A DNA stretch of 64,000 nucleotides, from the NCBI GenBank assembly GCA_030340625.1, contig JAOPHQ010005514.1:1-64000 (forward strand), in the 5' to 3' direction. This document shows, one piece after another, positions 54,710 through 64,000 of the stretch. The stretch comes from Merluccius polli (lineage: Eukaryota > Chordata > Actinopteri > Gadiformes > Merlucciidae). Position 1 is the stretch's first letter; each line of letters opens with the position of its first letter. A program made the position numbers and the translations under genes. A model generated the notes under the pieces. That model did not search any database. It was given only the letters and a program-made list of their open reading frames with translations, and was not told the DNA's origin.

Positions 54710-55242
54710 ATATGTATAAAAGTCAGAGGGAGAGAGAGAGAGAGAGTGTGTGTGAGAGGGAGAGTGTGTGTGTGAGTGTGTTTGTGTGTTTGTGTGCACG
54801 TGTGAGAGTGAGATCTTCACCTTGGCTGTTGCGAGCGGTTTTCTACGTTTTCGACACATCTCGTCTCCAACTCTTCTCTCCTTCTTCACATCTATTAATG
54901 TTCCCGGCGGTGATCCGCTCGCAGGCCCTGATAACAGATTTAGTCAGCACACCTTCTCCTCTCTCCCCCCGTCAGGTCAGCAGTTCTGCCAGCGTTTTGT
55001 TCCAGCCGAGTGAATCTGTCAGTCACAGCTGATGGAACAGAGATGCTGCAGAGGTTGTGTTGCAGATGTGTGGTTTTCCCCCCGTTTGTAAACCCTCTGG
55101 GGCTAATATCTCGCTTCACCTTGCCCTTAATACCGGCTCCTCTGTGCTTCACAGGAAATGCAGATCTGCAGACATCAAGTCGGTGACAGGAAGAGTCAAC
55201 CTCCATATTATACACACATCTCCTGCTGCTTTTCCATGTTTG

Positions 55243-55346
55243 CACACACACACACACATATTTGCCCCCATACACACACACACACACGCACACACGCACA
55301 CACACACACACACACACGTACATACGCACGCACACACGCACGCATG

Positions 55347-55403
<57 letters not shown>
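55243..55403. repeat. (CA)n microsatellite
   Basis: Interrupted CA repeat, 160 bp. Overlapping Cys/Val and His/Thr frames are artefacts. From 55404 to 57934 I see only non-coding sequence with a short (GT)n at 57043-57105, a (GA)n at 57201-57226 and an A run at 57560-57574. Confidence 0.92.
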
Positions 55404-55408
<5 letters not shown>

Positions 55409-57194
55409 AAACGCAAATAATTGAATGGAGATCAAATGTCTCTTTTAATCTCTTTATCTTGAAGAGTTTGTTTGTGATTGCTAAAAAATAAAATGTCTAG
55501 CTGGTGATGTGAAGAGTCACAGGGTTCAACTCCAGTGCTGCAGGTGGGTGCACTGCTGCCCATTTGGAAGTGCTGGAAGGCAAGCAGAGTGACTTGAAGC
55601 TGCATTCATCCGTTTCTGATCAACTTGGCGGAAAGCACACTTCACAAGGATCTTGCAAACAATTATAGCACAGCTTGGAGTTGCTCTCTTCAACATCCAG
55701 ATTTTACAGTAATGGTTATTTAATACCAGCAGACAACAAATCGGTCTCCACCATAGCATCAATTCAACTTATAGAAAGAAAGGACAAGAATATGGCGGTA
55801 AAAATAGTCAGAGGCAGGATGTATTTTTTTTATTCATGGTATAAAATTGTATAATTATTTGATTTCTTTTGAAATTTGATTATTTGATTTCTTTTGAATT
55901 GTTCATACATTTCCCTTGACTTTGAATCCAGATCCCATAGCACCTCCCCAAATTATTATGAGGGAAATTTAACACAAATAATTACAGCAGTGTGTTCCCT
56001 CTCTTTCAACTGAGCACAGACCATTCATTGTCTGCGATCAATTCATCTCTTTTCTTATTGTTATTCTTTCCCTTTCTGTCCTGTGTTTTCATCCAAGTGT
56101 CTCTGAATGGCCAGCAGTCCTCAGCAATCAAACAGCAGGTCAATGCTGCTTTATTGCGTCAGTGCATTGCAACAATGCAATCACTGTAGCACTTTATTTG
56201 TCTGGGAAACATTAACCGATTCCCAGACAAATAAATAAAATAAAATAAACTACCGGGATCTCTAACTACAGTAGGCCTATGTTAAAATGAACAATGGAAT
56301 GATTATATCATATTGTAAATAGCTCATTCGTCTGTTAAGTAAAACTGTTGGTTACACCTTGAAAAGAGCCACATTATAATAAAAGAGCAAACTGGTCTGG
56401 TAGTTTTTGTTTATTTGTTGTGCTTTGTATGATGCAAACTGTTCAGGGATTTAAAACAGTTGGTATTGTGTAGGATCTTGAGGAGCAGTAGTGACAGAAA
56501 AGCTGGTTCCAGATTGTTATGTAGTTTCAGATCCCAGCATGGGGAATATTTATTTTTAACTTGACACAATTATATTGTATTTATTATAATAAGGTATAAC
56601 ATTAGATTTATTTATTTATTTTTAGTTGTAGTAGTTGTGGCCTGCTTCTGCTGAGAAAAGTCATCTAGGCCCGGGCCAGAAGCTCAGTTCATGTCAGCCC
56701 CTGTCAAAACAGAACATGTTCACCCAATGATCTGTATATATTTACCCTCCCACAGCTTCTCTGATTCTGCCAGTCCATTCTGCCACACTAGCCTGCCTCA
56801 TACAGCAATGCCTTCCTTTTGAAATGCAATGCATAGATACATGTGTTGGTCTCTTTCCAATGGCATGTCTTCTTAAATAATTAACATTTTATTTTGGCCA
56901 TTTTTTGTTTTATCCCATGAGATGAAATGCCCAGATATCTTACTGTCTGACCTGGTGAGTCACAGTATTTGTTTTTGTTTGTCTCTGCCATTAAGTTCAT
57001 GTTGAAATGTTAAGCTGCATGAGAAGACATAAAGAATGCATTAGTGTGTGTTTGTGTGTGTGTGCGCATGTGTGTGTGTGTGTGCATACGTAAGTGTGTG
57101 TGTGTCTGTGATTTTGAGTATAGTCAGTAGACTGCTGTTGACTCGGGTGAAGTCAGTGCAAAATTTCTCCTGTAATATTGATGTGTGCAATGGT

Positions 57195-57228
<34 letters not shown>

Positions 57229-57934
57229 TGTGCTACATAACCACACAGTAAGCATGAGAATCCTTGTCATATGAACCCCATTTAGGAATCAACCAATCAT
57301 GATCCTAAGATGTCAGGTCCCAATCGTCAGACATCAGTGTTTTTCCCTGAAAGGCAAACCAATTGCATTAGCAAAAGGTGTTTGTAGTTTCCTTATAGTC
57401 CTTTTTATTATTTTTGAAGGACATAACATAAAAATCATGAATATCAAAGTAACTTTCAGAGCCTGAAGAGCTTCTTCATTCCCTCTCTGACCTGATTTCA
57501 GCCTCCTAATGGCACCCAGAGGCTGTTGTTTTCCCTGAAATTGAGCCAGGCAGGTCAGGTAAAAAAAAAAAAAAACATCTTCATATTTATTGTGTTAGCA
57601 TCCAGCAGTATCAGGAGCAAGGTTGATGGAGTGTACATACTAATGCCTGGGAGCCGCCTGCTCCTGCTACAAAACTCATTATTTCTTAATGAGTAATGCC
57701 TTGCTCGTATGTTTTGTGGGAAGGCAGTGAAAAAAAAAGAAAGTTTACTCTTTGACCAATGAACACAGCCCAACTCCCCGCCACACCCCAAGACTGAAAA
57801 ACCTTGGCTTTGTTGTGATCAACTGAAGTACAGAAACTTACTGACAAAAGTGAAGGAGAAGCTTTATTGGAGGAATTAATTGTGTTTGTGATTGATTTAG
57901 TTAATTGGTTGTTGATTGTGTGTGATTGGTTGGA

Positions 57935-57992
57935 TGTGTGGTCCCTGCTGATTGGCTTGCCAGGTGGCAGCCAATCAGCAGTGGGACCACAC
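57935..57992. repeat. long imperfect palindrome
   Basis: TGTGTGGTCCCTGCTGATTG and CAATCAGCAGTGGGACCACA face each other across an 11-bp loop, with one small bulge. It could form a hairpin. No element ends or flanking duplication were seen. Confidence 0.75.
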
Positions 57993-58439
57993 AGTAACAC
58001 ATGTTGCCACCTCTATCTCAGCAATGTCCATGTTACTGGCCGGTTCCTCACAGGCTGGGACCTGCTATCATCTCCCTGCTACAATAGAGCTGCTGCTTAG
58101 TGGATATACAGTACATTTCCAGTACATTCTTTTCCAGGTAAAACACATTTATTAATCAAAAAATAAAGACCTGTTCAGTTGATTATTCAATATAGAACGT
58201 CTGCTTCTGTTGTACAGACAGGGACGTTTGAGGTAAAGCAGTACAAACAGGCAACCTCCGATTCAACCCAGCCTGGTTGCTGCTCTGTCAGACCATTAAT
58301 AAGGAGCTTTGTACCAGGTTGGTTCAGCCAGGAGCTGCCTCTTTGGGGAAAACCCTGCTGATACCCCCACCATCTGTTAGATGTAGTTGCCCACAGGCAC
58401 ATCCAGGCACTACAGAACATCTGCCACGGTAGGTTTTAA

Positions 58440-60690
<2,251 letters not shown>

Positions 60691-60694
60691 TTAT

Positions 60695-60817
<123 letters not shown>

Positions 60818-60938
60818 CCTGTAATCAGGAAAGCCGATAGCTGATAGCTCTAATTGAACCTCGAAACGACTTCTTTATCTTTGTCGTTTGGCTAGCCATA
60901 TAACCATGTCCTGACCACTCAGGACTGTCCCTCTATAG

Positions 60939-61219
60939 CAGGGGTTCTCAACCTTTTTCAAGCTGGGCCCCCCCAAAACTGGTTCATTGCAGTTGGGGCC
61001 CCCCCCCACCCGATTGTCGACGGGGGGGGGGGGGGGTGCGCGCAAGTGTTGACGGGGGGGGGTGCACGATTGTTGCCGCACCCCCTGCCGTCGGTCATAG
61101 GTCATAGGTCATAGGATTACGATCGCGCGCGCACCCCCCCCCCCCCCCCTGAACCGCCACAGCGCTTGGAGTGCCCAAGCCCCCCCCCGGGAGGGTGTCC
61201 CGCCGGTTGAGAACCACTG
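60939..61219. mobile_element. hAT-type MITE (CAGGGGTTCTCAAC ends)
   Basis: The left CAGGGGTTCTCAACC and right GGTTGAGAACCACTG are inverted repeats. The exact duplication CTCTATAG lies at 60931-60938 and 61220-61227. The interior has poly-G/poly-C and a TGCGCGCAAGTGTTGACGG unit also found in the MITEs at 12161 and, reversed, at 10607. Confidence 0.9.
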
Positions 61220-61227
61220 CTCTATAG

Positions 61228-62700
61228 GGTCAGGCTATAGCCTGAATAGATTCATGCATTAACTCACCACCATCCCTGTCCACCTTGCTCCGTCTCTATT
61301 ATTGTTGTTGTCAGTGTGTCTGTCTGTGTGAGTAATGTTGTGTTTCAGCGCCAAGACAAGACTAAAGTATACTAGCAGGATACACACAATACAGAAACAC
61401 AGGATCTGATGCTTGCAACAAAGTACAAGAAGCAGGTGGTGGTTGTACACAAGATGACACTGAAGAGAAGAGATTAACAATCAGTGACTGTCTAAAGGAA
61501 GAATGGGGATTAAGAGACGAGGCTAGTATCAGTTTTATGTTGTTTTTTTTTCTTTGCGCCAGGGTCCCCAATGAAATGCCCTAGTAACAACACTTTTGTT
61601 TCTAGTCTTTCCCTACTGGCTTTGAGTTCCTCAGATTCCTTCTAGTAAGGGTGTATGAAATGGTTTGCGAAGCCTTTTGAGTCTGTCATTCATTGTGATG
61701 ACTATATTAATACATTTTACTTACTTTGAAAGGTTCTTTGCAGTCTAACCTCTTGTCTGTTTAATGAGAGCACTTTACCATTCTCCTTTGGTTGTGTTAC
61801 TGTGGTGCCAGTGATTGACAGACGACTGGTTCAGTAAATGGTTCAGGAAGTAAACTAATGAGTAGGTTTCATTACATTTGTACATTTGAAGTTCATGTTC
61901 AAAGTGGAGTTCCTTGCATTGCTTCAAATTCTTTCTTTTAAGAAATCTTGTAGAAAATCTTGTAGACATTTTCTACAAGATTTCCTTTGTTAATTTTAGT
62001 CAGTTGATAAGACACCTGTCCATCATACACATTGTAACAGGTGTTTGGAATGAAAAGAACGAAAGCGATTATGATGAGGTAAGAGATGCAATTTAATCTT
62101 TAATCGTATTACCAAAAGTTCAAATCAATCAAAAAATAAATTCTGCTTCATTTTTTTGTAGGATATGACGGTAAAAGGACTCGGGAGAAATCGCATCCCT
62201 CCTGCTATAACTTGTTTCTCTCTTTTCAACGGTGGAGTGTGTATGATCACTCATGACAAGCATGCACTGCATCATTAATAGATATTTCAACATATATGCC
62301 TCCTGCACAAGCCTGTATAGCAATGACACCCGTAATCAGAGAACCTGTCACACCGCCAGCAAAGTCTAGCCAGTATTTCCTCTGCACATATAATGTTCAT
62401 GATAAGCTTGAATAGCTTGTAATTAAGAGAATATGGGCATAACTAAATATTTATACTTTTATTTATATGATGATTGTGATTATCATGAGGATGATGATTA
62501 TTAGTATTAGTAGTAGTACTATGGCAGAACCATCCACCAACTTAAATGTAAAATCAATGCAAGAGGAAAAAAACAAATTGCCCTGTCCATCTAACTTATG
62601 TTGAACATTTCCTCTCATCTTAGTTGAATGAAGACCTAAAAGGTTTTCCTGTGTCTTCATTTAGTTGCATTAACTCATCAGTGGGAACAAAAAAAGGGTA
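61228..62700. other. non-coding stretch with a 16-bp perfect hairpin
   Basis: GAAATCTTGTAGAAAA (61942-61957) is mirrored at 61969-61984 across an 11-bp loop. No gene or element end was otherwise recognised. Confidence 0.55.
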
Positions 62701-62706
62701 AGTGCC

Positions 62707-63107
62707 TGTGGCAGGGTTGCCCTCACCACACGCCACCTAAGTGGCTTTCTTTTGGGCCCTCCGACACAGGACACGGGTAGATGTTGTTCAAGATGTTTAA
62801 TGGAGTTTCAGGCAGATGTTATACGCCGAGCTGATGGTACAACTAGTCATGACAGTGGCTCCTCCTCGAGTGTGTGTGTTGATGGCTGGTTTATCCCATA
62901 GACATATATACATAGACGCCTCATGACGTGATGGAACGTAACCCAGCGTCGCCGCCATATTGGTATAGGGAGTCCTCACTCTAGTCTAGCATAGGAGTCA
63001 ACGGGAGAGCAAGCTATGCCAGTATTTTGTGCAGCTTACGGCGCAGTATTGACACCAGATCGCGTGGGATTACCTTTAACAAGTAAGATTGAACAATAAT
63101 TCTTATT

Positions 63108-63144
<37 letters not shown>

Positions 63145-63640
63145 CGTCCTGTATCATAAATAAATCGCTGCCATTTGTAACAAACCAAACCGCGTGAAAA
63201 TCCGGTAAAAATTCGGGGAGTTATGCTTATTATTGTAGTTGGGGATACGCCTTCCTCCATAGAAATGAATGCACTGGGGGCGCACTGGGTCCCCTTCCAA
63301 GATGGCGGCCGCGCTGCTACGTCAGCTCTAACGGGCAGCGTCAGTCTATGAGGCGTCTATGTATATATGTCTATGGGTTTATCCTGGGTGCTATGATTGC
63401 TCATGCACCACAGGTGTGCAGCCCCACCCAGCCAGAGTCCAATCAGTCTGACTCAGGCCAGGTGAGGCTGTAAACCAGCCATCAACAACACACACTCCAC
63501 ATAAACCCTCCACATATCCCCAACACCAGATTGAGGCCGGGGAGAATCCCCGGCCTCGCCTACTCCCCCCCCCCCCCCCCCCCCATCCCCCATCCAAGCA
63601 AACAAAAAAAAACACATACCGGACTCTGAACAGGGTTACC
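62707..63640 (-). repeat. LTR-like region of a retrotransposon, containing the P-like MITE
   Basis: On the minus strand the region ends GAGGGCAACCCTGCCACA (62724-62707), LTR-like, preceded by an ATTAAA signal near 62802. Upstream are a palindromic GAGGCCGGGGATTCTCCCCGGCCTC (63531-63555) and a C run (63567-63584). The 5' LTR edge is not defined. Identification rests on resemblance to fish Gypsy LTR ends. Confidence 0.45.
62897..63375. mobile_element. P-like MITE, copy 2, with THAP start exon
   Basis: Nearly identical to 20141-20599; it differs mainly by a longer A run (63111-63142) and a few substitutions. GGTTTATCC is duplicated at 62888-62896 and 63376-63384. The THAP-like ATG is at 63016. 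Confidence 0.85.
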
Positions 63641-63718
63641 ATACCTACACAAAACCTGGACTCTTTTCAGGGTTACCATACCTAAAAAAAAATAAACACA
63701 ACCCCCCAAACCCCACTA

Positions 63719-63970
63719 CCTCCACACCTCCCCAGTGTCATACGCCCACCCCACCCTCCGTCCCGGAGACCGGAGGCCTGGGGCTGCTGCTCCAGCTGGC
63801 GGAGGTGTCTCTGGGCTAGCTGGTTGCAGGGGCTGGCTGGATGGGCTCAGAGGAGGCCCGACAGCTGGGCCGCGGCGGTAGCTCTCGGAGGGCCTGGAAC
63901 AGTCTGTCGTCACCCCCCTCCACCAGGGCGACGAGGCATGATCCCCCCCCCCCATCTCCTCCTGGAGCAT
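63719..63970 (-). pseudogene. possible polyprotein C-terminus of an LTR retrotransposon
   Basis: An 84-codon minus-strand frame, Pro/Gly/Ser-rich, ends just upstream of the LTR-like region. Its position and the terminal GRRVGWAYDTGEV motif would suit a Gypsy polyprotein tail. The protein is low-complexity and the call is weak. The element would continue past the right edge. Confidence 0.3.
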
Positions 63971-64000
63971 GGGGCCTTGGGCTCCTGGTCCCCTGGCAGA

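Noticed and set aside
54194..54889. 231-codon minus-strand ORF with YLPT repeats
   Set aside because: It translates the TAGG microsatellite and LTR sequence, with no domain or splice support.
55057..55491. His/Thr-rich and Cys/Val-rich ORFs at CA repeats (also 38730-39140, 47456-47786, 59752-60014)
   Set aside because: Microsatellite translations without any conserved domain.

Overview
This is a vertebrate nuclear sequence, almost certainly from a teleost fish. It has spliced genes, dense (CA)n, (GA)n and (TA)n microsatellites, and element families typical of fish: Rex3/RTE, L2-like and HERO-type LINEs, tRNA-headed SINEs, fish Gypsy and ERV elements, hAT, Kolobok, P and ISL2EU DNA transposons, and many MITEs. 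The only host gene I can support is the 5' part of pold3 (DNA polymerase delta subunit 3), exons 1-5 on the minus strand at 2350-3313. The rest of that gene must lie left of the window.

Layout. 1-2350: pold3 intron 5 with MITEs. 2350-3313: pold3 exons; 3360-3440: its likely promoter. 5577-27172: a 21.6-kb nested complex. Its outer layer is an old minus-strand endogenous retrovirus. It has two LTRs (5585-6030 and 26754-27164), a tRNA-Leu-type primer binding site, gag, integrase and env remnants, and an 8-bp target duplication that splits a 25-bp tandem repeat. Inside it lie a LINE that contains two successive MITEs, a MITE within gag, two solo LTRs with minisatellite expansions, a complete ISL2EU transposon (15395-20918) and a truncated Gypsy.

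27669-27948: hAT MITE. 29756-36588: a second nested complex, with a TTAA-flanked Kolobok-like element containing an L2-like LINE, which contains a HERO/R2-type retrotransposon bounded by exact 51-bp direct repeats. 36.6-40.0 kb: simple repeats with little else. 40.0-42.6 kb: SINEs and dispersed repeats. 42643-45050: Rex3. 49347-53623: a 4.3-kb DNA element with terminal inverted repeats of more than 1.2 kb, an 8-bp target duplication and an unrecognised terminal exon. 54050-54709: solo LTR. 60939-61219: hAT MITE. 62.7-64 kb: the 3' end of a minus-strand LTR retrotransposon carrying a second copy of the P-like MITE found at 20141-20599.

The best-defined autonomous-type system is the ISL2EU element. 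It has 2-bp AT target duplications, inverted ends, a spliced THAP-DDE transposase gene and a convergent spliced SWIM-YqaJ exonuclease gene. Both genes are nearly complete, but each carries an identifiable lesion: loss of the first catalytic aspartate in the transposase and a Trp-to-stop change in the nuclease. All boundaries, splice sites and target duplications were read by eye. Family assignments rest on recognised motifs, not on database searches.
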